From Pricia antarctica (GTDB lineage Bacteria > Bacteroidota > Bacteroidia > Flavobacteriales > Flavobacteriaceae), in the NCBI GenBank assembly GCA_011050085.1, contig DRGL01000062.1:32608-96607 (forward strand): a stretch of 64,000 nt of DNA. Reading direction: 5' to 3'. This document shows, piece after piece, positions 45,390 to 56,600 of this stretch; position 1 is the stretch's first letter, and every line of letters begins with the position of its first letter. Below the pieces are notes generated by a model that worked only from the letters and a program-made list of their open reading frames with translations, was not told where the DNA came from and made no database searches. The position numbers were made by a program, and so were the translations under genes.

Positions 45390-46835
45390 TCATTCGCCGG
45401 AAATATATGTATTACTTTCCCTAAAACTTAACCTCTCCCCGTTTCGATACACTACAATGAATGAAGTTGGATAGCCTTTTATATCAGCGTTGGATTTCAA
45501 CAACTTTGCCTCTTCCAAGCTATTTGTACTACCATACATGTAGCGGTACAGATTTTTAATGGGTTCTTTTGCCACCTTGTTTAGCCCATTAAACGAATTT
45601 GGATTTAAGGTTATATCCTTTGCGCTTGCCATAAGCTGTACCTTATATTGTATTTCAGCATTTTCCAGGTTCGTATTTTCGTCTGTGCTATTTTTTTCTA
45701 TCTCCTTCCCTTCTTCCGGCGCAACCCGTTTATTTGCAATAGCCACTGCTGGCTTAGCACTTATCACTACCTCACCGGGTTCGGTAACCTGCGCATTATC
45801 GGGTGTATTACGATTCGAATTCTTACTCGCTTCAGCTATGATTTCAGCGGCTTCCTTGGAGGCATTACGATTTGATTTTTTTTCATTAGCCACTTCAGTA
45901 ACGGGTTTATCGGAAGACTCGCGATTGATATCCTGATTTTCTGAATTGCTTTCGCTTAAATCTCCTGGCTCTGGCACTTCTGAAACCGTACCCGGACTAA
46001 AATCGGCAATATTGGCCATGACATTATCCTTATAGGTAAGCACCGCTTCGGCAATTGCCGTTCCCATTTGTGATTGTCCTTTTTGGGAATTTAGGTACGC
46101 CCCCTCATCATTATTGGTAAGAAACCCCGTCTCGACCAGTACGCTGGGCATAAAGGTTTGATGCAGAACAATGAAGCCCGCTTGCTTTACTTTTCGGTCA
46201 ACACGGTTCAGCTTGTTGGCAAAATTATCTTGTATCGCCTTAGCCAAGGCTATGCTCTGGTCTAGAAATTCTTCTTGCATAATGGTCAGCCCAATGACGG
46301 ATTCCGGGGAATTGATATCGTAATCCGCATATCGGCTTCTGTAATCGTCTTCTAAATAAATAACGGAGTTTTCCTTTTTGGCGATTTCAAAATTCTGTTT
46401 ATTCGCATGTAGCCCAAGAACAAAAGTACCAGCACCATGTGCTGTAGAAGTATGAGAGTCACAGTGTACCGACACGAACAGGTCAGCCCCAGCCTTATTG
46501 GCAATTTCACCTCTTCGATAGAGGTCAACGAACGTATCGTCTTTTCGTGTATAGATGACTTCAATGTTCGGAATTTTTTCCAAAAGCTCACCTGTTTTTA
46601 AGACAATATTGAGAGCAATATTCTTTTCTTTGTAACCATTGCCCAAATTTCCGGGATCATAGCCACCATGACCCGCATCAAGTACTACCGTAAATTTATC
46701 ATCGTTGCGATTTTCGGAGGTACGGGTATTGGTATTGGTGTGGAAAGAGGTCAGCGACAGTACAATCAGAATACTGCAGGCAAACAAAAAAAGCTGTTTC
46801 AAGCCTGTATTTTGACTGCGTTCAGATGCCTTCAT
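45390..46835 (-). CDS. N-acetylmuramoyl-L-alanine amidase with SPOR-like C-terminus
   Basis: A 481-residue exported amidase_3 enzyme. Zinc ligands are in LDAGHGG (near residue 54), the glutamate of YKEKNIALN, and VSVHCD near 124; the catalytic glutamate is in LVETGFLTN. Residues about 285-395 are a low-complexity Glu/Asn/Ser linker, and the last 80 residues (IQYKVQLMAS and onward) look like a SPOR-type peptidoglycan-binding domain, which would target it to the division site. It removes stem peptides from the glycan. Divergent from lptD across 125 nt. Confidence 0.9.
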   Translation of the reverse strand: MKASERSQNTGLKQLFLFACSILIVLSLTSFHTNTNTRTSENRNDDKFTVVLDAGHGGYDPGNLGNGYKEKNIALNIVLKTGELLEKIPNIEVIYTRKDDTFVDLYRRGEIANKAGADLFVSVHCDSHTSTAHGAGTFVLGLHANKQNFEIAKKENSVIYLEDDYRSRYADYDINSPESVIGLTIMQEEFLDQSIALAKAIQDNFANKLNRVDRKVKQAGFIVLHQTFMPSVLVETGFLTNNDEGAYLNSQKGQSQMGTAIAEAVLTYKDNVMANIADFSPGTVSEVPEPGDLSESNSENQDINRESSDKPVTEVANEKKSNRNASKEAAEIIAEASKNSNRNTPDNAQVTEPGEVVISAKPAVAIANKRVAPEEGKEIEKNSTDENTNLENAEIQYKVQLMASAKDITLNPNSFNGLNKVAKEPIKNLYRYMYGSTNSLEEAKLLKSNADIKGYPTSFIVVYRNGERLSFRESNTYISGE

Positions 46836-46884
46836 TTTGGTTAAATTTGTGGTAACTCCCTATAACGGGAACAAAAAATATATG

Positions 46885-46892
46885 TAAGTTTG
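46885..46892 (+). promoter_or_regulatory. Possible -7 box (TAAGTTTG) of lptD
   Basis: Exact TAnnTTTG match 68 nt before the TTG start; no clear -33 element. Confidence 0.4.
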
Positions 46893-46940
46893 AACTCCGT
46901 TATCTAGGGTGCTCGCCAGAAATTCCAAGCCAAACGATTA

Positions 46941-46948
46941 CAAAAATA
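46941..46948 (-). promoter_or_regulatory. -7 promoter box (TATTTTTG) of the amidase gene
   Basis: Minus-strand TATTTTTG within the third copy of the 14-mer AAATCCTATTTTTG (46941-46954), 105 nt before the amidase ATG and overlapping the leader of the divergent lptD. Confidence 0.45.
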
Positions 46949-46960
46949 GGATTTATAGTC

Positions 46961-49720
46961 TTGCAATCAAACAATCATCGTTTAGTATTACTCGTTTTTC
47001 TATGTATTGGCGCTTGGTCGGCGGTCGCACAGGAGGGCGGCTTGGTACCCTTACCCATAAAGGCAGATAAAGACACAATTATCGCTCCACTCTTTCCGCA
47101 GCTCATTCAGAACGACACCGTATTAAAGGATTCTACCGCGATAAAGCCATCAAGTGGAAATCAGGAAATGTTACTTGATAAAATAAAGTACAAAGCGAAA
47201 GACTACGTGAAGCTTAGCCAAAAAGATCAAAAAATATATCTCTATAATGAGGCTGAAATCTATTATCAGGATACTGAACTCAAGGCCGGTATCATTATAA
47301 TGGATTATGTGAAAAATGAAGTTTATGCCGGCCGTTTGAAAGATTCTTTGGGAAATTACACCCAACTTCCGTTTTTTAAACAAGGCGACAATGAAGTACG
47401 ACCTGATAGTATACGCTTCAATTTCGATACGGAAAAGGCCTTAATTTTTAATTCCCGCACCGAGCAGCAGGCGGGATTGGGACAATTGGGTAGCGATGCC
47501 ATGAAGGTTTATGCCCAAGTGACCAAGAAAGAAAACGATTCCGTGTATTTCATGAGCGAAGCAAAAATTACGACTTCAAAAGACACTGTGAATCCCGATT
47601 ATTACATTCGCTTGCGCAAGGCTAAATTTGTGCCTAAGAAAAAAGTGATTGCCGGTTTCAGTAACCTGTATATTGCCGATGTACCAACACCCATCGGTTT
47701 GCCCTTTGCCTATTTTCCACTTACGGTCGGGCGTACGGCCGGTCTCATGATGCCTACTTTCGGTAACGATCCGAATCGAGGCTATTTTTTACAGAACGGT
47801 GGGTACTATGTACCTTTTAGCAACTATGCCGATTTAACCCTGACAGGGGATTTTTACACTAACGGAAGTTACGGTTTTCGTACCCAAAGTGTGTATACAA
47901 AACGATATAGATACCGTGGAAACGTTAATTTTAGATACGAGAATTTGGTGACCAGCCAAAAAGGTTTCGATGACTACAATAATAGTACCGCATATAACAT
48001 TCAAATATCACATTCCCAAGACCAAAAGGCGAGTCCGAATTCACGGTTTTCGGCTTCAGTGAACCTTGGTAGCACCTCGTATTATCAACAGTCCCTAAAC
48101 CAGGTGAACCTACCCTTAACCCAAAACAACAACCTTTCATCATCGATATCCTATTCTAAAACTTTTCCCGCCTATCCATCGGTGAATATGAGCCTTACCG
48201 CCTCCCACTCGCAGAATACCAGTCCGTCTGCACGTGAAAATCCTGAGGAAAAAAATATTCAAATGACCCTACCGACCTTTCAGGCAAGTGTTGAACGTAT
48301 TTTTCCGTTTGCCAAAAAAGACGGTATTAAAAAGGGAGTCATTCAAAATGTTAACTTCCAATATGATGTGAATGCCCGTAACCAATTGACCACCAATGAC
48401 ACGGATTTTTTCACAGCAGCTATGTTCGACGATGCCAAGATTGGGGCCAGACACAGAATACCTATTAGCACCAACTTTAAGGTAGCAAAATTTTTCAGTG
48501 TCAGTATGGGCGGTAGTTACGAAGATGTTTGGTCTTTGGAAACCTTTCGTCAGCGCTACATACCGGCCACGGAAGCTGCTAGGGGCGAGATTATAAGGGA
48601 TACCATACCTGGTTTCGACCGCTACAACACCTATAATTTCAGCACCAGTATAGGTACCACTATTTATGGGACCTTTAATTTTGGCGAAGATAAAAAGATT
48701 CAAGCTATACGGCACGTAATGCGCCCCTCACTAAGTTATGGTTACGCCCCTTCATTTGACCAGTTCTACGATGAATATTTCAATTCAGACCTCGATGAGC
48801 TCATAGAATACAGTAGGTTCGATGGTACGTTGAATGGGGCACCAAGCTTGGGCAAATCAAGTAGTCTAAATTTTTCATTGGCCAATACCCTTGAAGCCAA
48901 GGTCACAGATAAGGATTCAACGGCCACAGAGGCTAAAAAAGTACCTATACTGAGTAATTTCAATCTTTCGACGGGTTATAATTTTGAATCTGACTCGCTT
49001 AAATTGAGTCCGTTACGCGTAAATGGCGGTACCAATATTTTGAACAATAAAATGTCAATCAACTTTTCTGCGGGTCTAGATCCCTATGCCATTGATAATA
49101 ATGGAAGGCGCATCAATACATTCAATGTCGATAATGGTGGAAGCCTTTTTCGTCTAACTGCTGCAAATATCAATATTGGCTACTCCATCGATAGTAAGAC
49201 TTTTGGCAAAAAAGAAGAGGAGGAGGACGAGGAAGAAGATTATGATGAGTATGACTATGTGGCGCAAAGCGGCGGCCGTGATGACGACCTGTTCGGAAGG
49301 GCGGATAATTATAACGATCGGCTGGTAGATGACGATTATGGAGAAGATGATGACGAGGATGTAGAAAATCCCGCTTACGCTACAACCATTCCCTGGAATT
49401 TCCGGTTGGCCTATTCTGCCAGCTATTTCAACTCGGCCCGGCAGAATGAATTTAGTAGCCATTCCCTCATGTTTTCGGGAGATATTGAGCTATCACCTCG
49501 TTGGAAGGTTGGGGGTTCATCAGGTTATGACTTTAAGAACAAGGGCTTTACCCTCACCCAATTGCGCTTTGAACGCGACCTTAAAAGTTTCCGTATGAAC
49601 TTCAACTGGACGCCTTTCGGTACCTACTCACGTTGGTACTTTTTTATCGGAATTAAAAGTTCGATATTGAGCGATCTCAAGTGGGAAAATCGCAGCCAGC
49701 CGTCAAGAGTAGGTAGATAG
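46961..49720 (+). CDS. lptD: LPS assembly outer-membrane protein LptD
   Basis: A 919-residue protein. It has a signal peptide (LLVFLCIGAWSAVAQ), an N-terminal OstA-type jellyroll part (about 60-210) and a long C-terminal beta-barrel with alternating strands ending near the terminal WENRSQPSRVGR. It inserts LPS into the outer leaflet. Residues about 750-806 are a very acidic insert (runs of Glu and Asp) that probably lies in a loop outside the barrel. The start is TTG at 46961, giving MQSNNHRLV; no ATG precedes the signal peptide. Divergent from the amidase gene. Confidence 0.88.
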   Translation: MQSNNHRLVLLVFLCIGAWSAVAQEGGLVPLPIKADKDTIIAPLFPQLIQNDTVLKDSTAIKPSSGNQEMLLDKIKYKAKDYVKLSQKDQKIYLYNEAEIYYQDTELKAGIIIMDYVKNEVYAGRLKDSLGNYTQLPFFKQGDNEVRPDSIRFNFDTEKALIFNSRTEQQAGLGQLGSDAMKVYAQVTKKENDSVYFMSEAKITTSKDTVNPDYYIRLRKAKFVPKKKVIAGFSNLYIADVPTPIGLPFAYFPLTVGRTAGLMMPTFGNDPNRGYFLQNGGYYVPFSNYADLTLTGDFYTNGSYGFRTQSVYTKRYRYRGNVNFRYENLVTSQKGFDDYNNSTAYNIQISHSQDQKASPNSRFSASVNLGSTSYYQQSLNQVNLPLTQNNNLSSSISYSKTFPAYPSVNMSLTASHSQNTSPSARENPEEKNIQMTLPTFQASVERIFPFAKKDGIKKGVIQNVNFQYDVNARNQLTTNDTDFFTAAMFDDAKIGARHRIPISTNFKVAKFFSVSMGGSYEDVWSLETFRQRYIPATEAARGEIIRDTIPGFDRYNTYNFSTSIGTTIYGTFNFGEDKKIQAIRHVMRPSLSYGYAPSFDQFYDEYFNSDLDELIEYSRFDGTLNGAPSLGKSSSLNFSLANTLEAKVTDKDSTATEAKKVPILSNFNLSTGYNFESDSLKLSPLRVNGGTNILNNKMSINFSAGLDPYAIDNNGRRINTFNVDNGGSLFRLTAANINIGYSIDSKTFGKKEEEEDEEEDYDEYDYVAQSGGRDDDLFGRADNYNDRLVDDDYGEDDDEDVENPAYATTIPWNFRLAYSASYFNSARQNEFSSHSLMFSGDIELSPRWKVGGSSGYDFKNKGFTLTQLRFERDLKSFRMNFNWTPFGTYSRWYFFIGIKSSILSDLKWENRSQPSRVGR

Positions 49721-49747
49721 GTTGATTGAAAAATCTAAATAAACTTT

Positions 49748-50128
49748 ATGAAAAAAATAATCAACACCTCTAAAGCACCAGCACCGATCGGACCTTATAA
49801 TCAAGCTGTTCTCAATGATACTACTTTATATATTTCAGGACAGATTCCCATGGATGGCGCAACCGGCAACTTGATAACCGGGGATATAAAGGAAGCAACA
49901 CGACAGGTCATGGAAAATTTAAAAGTTATTCTTGAAGAGGCCAATATGACTTTCGACAATGTTATAAAATCCACCATTTTTTTAACGGATATGACTCAAT
50001 TCTCATCCGTAAACGAAGTCTACGGGTTGTACTTTAGCACTGAAAGCGCGCCAGCCCGAGAAACCGTAGAAGTCTCTAACCTACCAAAATTCGTAGATGT
50101 CGAAATTTCGATGATTGCGTCCTTTTAA
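49748..50128 (+). CDS. ridA: RidA-family enamine/imine deaminase
   Basis: A 126-residue protein of standard RidA length with APAPIGPYNQAV at the start and the catalytic arginine in APARETVEVSNLP near residue 105. It hydrolyses reactive 2-aminoacrylate and related imines from PLP enzymes. It follows lptD by 27 nt and ends at a clear terminator. Confidence 0.93.
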   Translation: MKKIINTSKAPAPIGPYNQAVLNDTTLYISGQIPMDGATGNLITGDIKEATRQVMENLKVILEEANMTFDNVIKSTIFLTDMTQFSSVNEVYGLYFSTESAPARETVEVSNLPKFVDVEISMIASF

Positions 50129-50143
50129 AGCTAATAATTAGGC

Positions 50144-50175
50144 TTGCTGCTTAATTTCTGCAGCAAAGTTTTTTT
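50144..50175 (+). terminator. Intrinsic terminator after ridA
   Basis: Stem TTGCTGC/GCAGCAA (50144-50150 with 50160-50166), 9-nt loop, then AG and seven T residues. It lies 16 nt after the ridA stop. Confidence 0.8.
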
Positions 50176-50303
50176 CCGATAGCTATGAATTACATCTCTT
50201 TGACTAGAAGACTTGACAATTAGATATTTGCTAAATACATATTAGCATTTTGGACTAATCATACTTACTAAACAGATTGCTATCCTTTTTACTGACTACT
50301 CCA

Positions 50304-51155
50304 TCACAGCGTCTCCCGATGAAATTCCATTAGCCCTTCAATGGGTCTTTGTCGTATAACCCCAACTATCAAATCGTTGCGTTCAAGAACAGCGGTGAGT
50401 TCCTTTCGCAAATAATGTGCAATACTACCAACGAAATTTATCGGCACTTTGGTGGCCAAGTCAAACTGCATTATATAATTATTAATAAATTGCTGAAAGC
50501 CCTTATCAATAACTCCTCTTGAATAGGGATGGTCTTTATTTTCAACAAGAAAACGGGCAAATGTCGCTAGATAGGTATTCGGGTTGGGCTGCTTGTAAAG
50601 ATTCTCTTTGATAACATCGGCCTCAAGGTCATATTCCCTCGCAAATTTTTCCCCTAGGTCCTTGGGCATCTTATTAAAGTAATAGTCTCGTATCAATTTT
50701 CTTCCAAAGAAGTTACCGCTTCCATCATCCATGGGAATATATCCTAAGGATGTCACCTTTTGATGCAACTGTTCCCCATCGTAATAGCTGCAGTTAGATC
50801 CTGTACCTAAAATACACACGATGCCTTGATGACCCACTTTCGTTGTTGCAAATATTGCGGCAAAAGTATCCTCTTTTACATCGGCCTGTGCGTTCGGAAA
50901 ATAGCTTTTAAATATTTCACGTAAGAATTTTTTCATACGATCGGTGCCACAGCCCGCGCCATAAAAATGAAGTTGAGTAACTTCTTCCTTATTTTTCGAA
51001 AGTTCAAAATTATTGGCCAATCGGTCTTCAATTACATTTCTCGTCAAAACTTCTGGACTTAAGCCCAGGGTTTGGGTAATGAATAGTTGATTTCCCTTTT
51101 TATCCAAAGCTATCCAATCGGATTTTGTTGCGCCACTATCTACTATCAAAATCAT
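50304..51155 (-). CDS. BadF/BadG-type sugar kinase (N-acetylglucosamine kinase-like)
   Basis: A 283-residue ASKHA-fold ATPase with DSGATKSDW (phosphate loop 1) at residue 6, GTGSNC (adenosine/phosphate 2) near residue 116 and a DGSGNFFG motif near 144. Homologues phosphorylate N-acetylglucosamine or related amino sugars, which would suit recycling of peptidoglycan fragments released by the GH3 fusion and amidase in this window. Substrate is inferred. Monocistronic, minus strand. Confidence 0.8.
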   Translation of the reverse strand: MILIVDSGATKSDWIALDKKGNQLFITQTLGLSPEVLTRNVIEDRLANNFELSKNKEEVTQLHFYGAGCGTDRMKKFLREIFKSYFPNAQADVKEDTFAAIFATTKVGHQGIVCILGTGSNCSYYDGEQLHQKVTSLGYIPMDDGSGNFFGRKLIRDYYFNKMPKDLGEKFAREYDLEADVIKENLYKQPNPNTYLATFARFLVENKDHPYSRGVIDKGFQQFINNYIMQFDLATKVPINFVGSIAHYLRKELTAVLERNDLIVGVIRQRPIEGLMEFHRETL

Positions 51156-51357
51156 ATACTGTATTTAAAAGTTCTCACATTTAGAATCATCCCTAGAGAA
51201 TATTCCGCTAAAATATCATTACTCTTTTGCACTTCGCAATCAATACTACTCTCAAAAACAGAGTACACAGTCTTTATTGTACCTACCAAAAAAGAATCCT
51301 GAAAATAAGCAAAAGATAGCCTAATTTCAGGATTCCGGTAAAGAAAAACATTAAAAA

Positions 51358-52371
<1,014 letters not shown>

Positions 52372-52392
52372 TTAAGATTAGTATATGTTATT

Positions 52393-53379
52393 TTATGTGG
52401 TCATGATCTCGGATACCCGAATCAATTCCTTATCTATTTTTGTGTGTCCCTTTATGGCTTTACTTATCGGGGTCAAAATAATCTTATTGTTTTGAATACC
52501 TACCATAAAGTTAGTTTGCCCCTCTAAAAGGCTTTCTACAGCTTTGACCCCCATTCTACTCGCAAGGACACGATCGAAACAAGAAGGGGCACCGCCACGT
52601 TGCATATGGCCTAGGACCGATACGCGGACATCATATATAGGTAGGTGTTCTTCTACGTACTCCTTAAGTTCAAAAACACTCTTTCCAATCTTATCGCCTT
52701 CTGCTACAACTACTATACTCGATGATTTTCCGGACTTTTTACTTCGTTTCAAAGATTCAAGCAAACGTTCGAGCCCCCTGTTTTCTTCGGGAATCAAGAT
52801 TTCTTCAGCTCCGGCACCAACACCTACATTGAGGGCAATATGACCTACATCCCTACCCATTACTTCAACAAAAAATAATCGGTTATGCGAACTGGCAGTA
52901 TCCCTAATCTTATCGATAACATCTACGACCGTATTCATTGCCGTGTCGAAACCGAGCGTGTTCGAAGTACCGAAAATATCGTTGTCTATAGTACCGGGTA
53001 TACCGATAATGGGAAAATGGTATTCTTCATTGAATTTTAAAGCTCCGGTGAAACTACCATCGCCACCAATGACTACAAATGCATCGATACCCTCAGCCTT
53101 TAGTTGCTCGTAGGCCATTTTGCGACCTTCGACCGTTCTAAATTCGGAACATCGGGCAGATTTGAGTATAGTGCCTCCCTTGTTAATAATGTTGTTGACA
53201 CTTCGAGCGTCCATCGGCTTAAAATCACCTTCGATCATCCCTTGATAACCCCGGTAAATACCAACGCATTCTACTTTCATATAGGCGCACGTACGAACGA
53301 CGGATCTGATTGCCGCATTCATGCCAGGGGAATCACCACCTGAGGTTAAAACCCCTATTTTCTTTATTTGTGGATTCAT
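52393..53379 (-). CDS. pfkA: ATP-dependent 6-phosphofructokinase
   Basis: A 328-residue enzyme with GVLTSGGDSPGMN at residue 9, GGDGS (105-109, glycine type, so ATP and not pyrophosphate dependent) and GTIDND with catalytic Asp132. It makes fructose 1,6-bisphosphate and commits sugar to glycolysis. It is the first gene of a two-gene glycolytic operon with gapA and has one of the best promoters in the window. Confidence 0.97.
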   Translation of the reverse strand: MNPQIKKIGVLTSGGDSPGMNAAIRSVVRTCAYMKVECVGIYRGYQGMIEGDFKPMDARSVNNIINKGGTILKSARCSEFRTVEGRKMAYEQLKAEGIDAFVVIGGDGSFTGALKFNEEYHFPIIGIPGTIDNDIFGTSNTLGFDTAMNTVVDVIDKIRDTASSHNRLFFVEVMGRDVGHIALNVGVGAGAEEILIPEENRGLERLLESLKRSKKSGKSSSIVVVAEGDKIGKSVFELKEYVEEHLPIYDVRVSVLGHMQRGGAPSCFDRVLASRMGVKAVESLLEGQTNFMVGIQNNKIILTPISKAIKGHTKIDKELIRVSEIMTT

Positions 53380-53395
53380 AAAAAAAACTAAGCTG

Positions 53396-53424
53396 CAAAA
53401 CTACGAAATTGGTTTGTATTCAAA
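53396..53424 (-). promoter_or_regulatory. Promoter of the pfkA-gapA operon
   Basis: On the minus strand TTTG (53421-53424) is followed after 17 nt by TAGTTTTG (53396-53403), an almost ideal Bacteroidota promoter (-33 TTTG, -7 TAnnTTTG), 16 nt before the pfkA ATG. Confidence 0.7.
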
Positions 53425-53642
53425 GAAGATAGCAGGTTCTAATTTAACGTATTCATAACGCATCAAACGTTTTCGTAAAAAATAAACAGGGAAAATCGAA
53501 AATGCTTAAGAAGTTAAGTGTTTTTAATCACTGACTACAGAAGACTGTTAGCCAAATACTTTCAAGCGCATGGTATTACCAAAGAGGTAAAACTGGTTGA
53601 CCTAGGGCACTAAAAAGTGATTTTAAACTATGAAATTAATTT

Positions 53643-56600
53643 TCAACGTCTTCCTTTTGTCTTTGAATAAAATTGTAATAAGCTATCTCTTCCCATCACG
53701 GCTGTCGGTACTTTGTCGGCTGGCGGCAATTCTTTTTTAGATTCCCCATCCCGTTGCATAATTTTTCGGAAAAGTGCCCGAAAACTGTCGAAGTCTACTT
53801 CGTACTGAAGCCCTACACCTTGGGTATATCCAAGACGATCCGCTAAGTATTCTCGTATTTCGTTTTCCCTATTAAAAAATTTGGCGCTCAATGTGCCCTG
53901 TTCGTTCAGTAAGAGTTGAATCTCAAAATTACCAGCGACAACCGTTTCGGTACTTCCACCAACGGGTACCCCGACCTTTCCATTGAACAAAACACGATCG
54001 CTTATTTGGGTTGACACCGTTACCCCTACCCTGCTTTCAGTTTGAAAATCGGAAGTACGGTCAATAAAACCTTGTTCGTACGACAACCCGAGATTGAACT
54101 TTTCATTTTCACCAAGTACCTGGTTCAGTATGCCCGATGCCGATTGCAGTAGATTACCGGTAACCGCTTGCTGATTGATGCCGGTCTGGTCATTGACAAA
54201 AGAGCCTTGCGCCAACAGAAATAGGGCGTTTCGCTCTTCAACGGCAGGATCTTGCAACCGATACTCCAATTCAGACTGTACGATGGAGTTCGTACCGGGG
54301 AAGTCGATATTGAATTCGATATTAGGACTCTCAAGCTCTTCGGTCAATCGAATCACTACTTCGGTTGGAATACGCCTAGTGTAGCCGGGGTCGTCAAGTA
54401 GGGGTGCCGGATTGGCGTTGAGGGCGTAAACCGCTTCCAAATTTAAAAGTGCTTTGAGCGGTTCACGGTTCCAAACTAGGGTTCCACCAGGTTTTACCTT
54501 GAAGGTTTTATTGATAACGCCCCCGAATTTGTAGTTGTATTCCCCATCTACCACAACGAAATCGCCAAACATTTCAAAGGCCCCACGGGTATTGATACGA
54601 ATAAGAATAATGCCTACCCCACTTCCCTTTAACGAGCTTCCGGTTTCAATATCAGTTACAATTTCAACTTCGGCATCTGGTGTTACGTCTAAATCAAAAG
54701 TAAGTTCCAAACCCTCAAACCCATCCAACGTACGTTGTTCGTCTATACTCTGAAGTTTGTTTTTTTCTACAAAATTAATAAAGGAATAGTCACCTACCGA
54801 TGCTACGTCACTCAATGGAATCTTCAAGGAGGTGCCCCTTGCCGTTTCACCTTCCACTTTAATGTTCAATGCTTTGGTAGGACCGAATATGCGTCCGTTT
54901 CCATTCAAATATCCGGTACCATAATACAAGATTTCTTCCTCAAATTCGGTATTCAGGATTAAGAACCGGTTACCGTTGGTATCTACATTTAAATCGAGAA
55001 CCCAATCCTTAAAAAAGGAATGACTGATTGTTCCGTTTAAACTTGCCTGGGTTTTCTTAGCGACATCGGTAACGAGAACGTTTTCGAAATCAAAGGTCTG
55101 ATCGTAAAGATTGACCCTACTTTCGGGACCAAAACTATAGTCAACATTGAGATAGGGCACCCCCAAACCTGCGTTGTTCAAAGTGAGTAATCCAGTAAAC
55201 TCGGGATTGTTCACCGGACCCAATATTTTGGCACTACCACTTATATCGCCCCGAATATTACTTAAGATCGGTTCCCCTAATGGTGCAAAAGGCTCAAGAT
55301 CGAAATTCTTGAGCTCAACGGAAAGATTGGCTTCAGGCGTATCGCTCTTATTGTCGATATTACCGAAAACAAGCATTTTTTCTATGCCCTTATCCACTAA
55401 TTGCGAGTTCACCGAAAAGTCGGTGAGATCTTTGTTGCCTACAATGCCAACGGTCAAATCACCCAACCGAATGTCATTGATTGAAAAGTCTTCGATGGCC
55501 AAATTTGACGAGGGCAAGTAAATGTCATCCTTTTGCAATATGTTCAGGGTGCCGTTTACCTCTCCCTTTAGTTTAAGGCTATCGATAGCCGGTGCAATCT
55601 TGTTCAGCGATACTATCTTGAATTGCAATTCTAGATCTTTATAGGTCGAATCGGCCAGTTCGCCGCGAAGCCGAATCTGCTCTTCTTGGTCGTTGTTCAT
55701 CACGATTTCTTCGATGTTGATACTATCCAAAGTGCTGTTGAATATTACTTTGTTCTTATTGTCGTTGTCTTTGTTCAACGTCCAGGTATTGCCCTTAAAG
55801 CTTACATCGGAAGTCTTCAAGCCAATAACGGATTTGTTATTTGCGTTGAAAGTGTGGTAAAAATTGAGGTTGTAGCTGTCGTCGAACTCACTACCGCCCT
55901 TGAACTCCGTACGAAAGAACAGGGTATCTTTTAAAGTAGTGTTAATTAGATTAAAGTCTTTGACATCATAATAGCTGTTCGAAAGATCTCCGACCGAGAT
56001 AAAGGTATTGAACAAAGGGTTTTTATTGTCGATTCGAATGTCTATGTCGTCGGCCTCGTTACCATAGGCTACGATACTTGGGGACTTAAAATTGAGTTTG
56101 AAATCGCCCTTATCGGCCACGATATCCCCTTTTATAAAAGTATTGGGATCAAATTTCACCTCAGGAAAGAAAACATCAACAATCTTATTGTAAATCTTAA
56201 AATTAAAGGCCAGCGTCTGTCCACTCGAAATTTCAAAAGGCCGATAGTTAGTGTAGATACTTCCTAAAGAATTCTGAAGCAATTTTCCCAGTTCGCGAAC
56301 CTTGAAATTGCCTTTTAGATATCCTGTTATGATATCCGGCGAATTAATATCGATAATACGGATGGAATCGTTCTCAAAATTGGATGATACCTTAAAATCC
56401 TCAAAATAGTAAACATCGTTCTTATTTTTGAAGACGGTCTTGGTGAAATTGACATCCCCTTCAATATCATCAAACGTATTTCCGGTGATGTTCATATTAA
56501 TACTTCCCTTAAAAATGGAAACACTATCGTTTATGAAGTTCAGTTGCTTAAGGTCTGCATATTCTACATTCGCGATAAAGTTGAAATCATTACGAACAGA

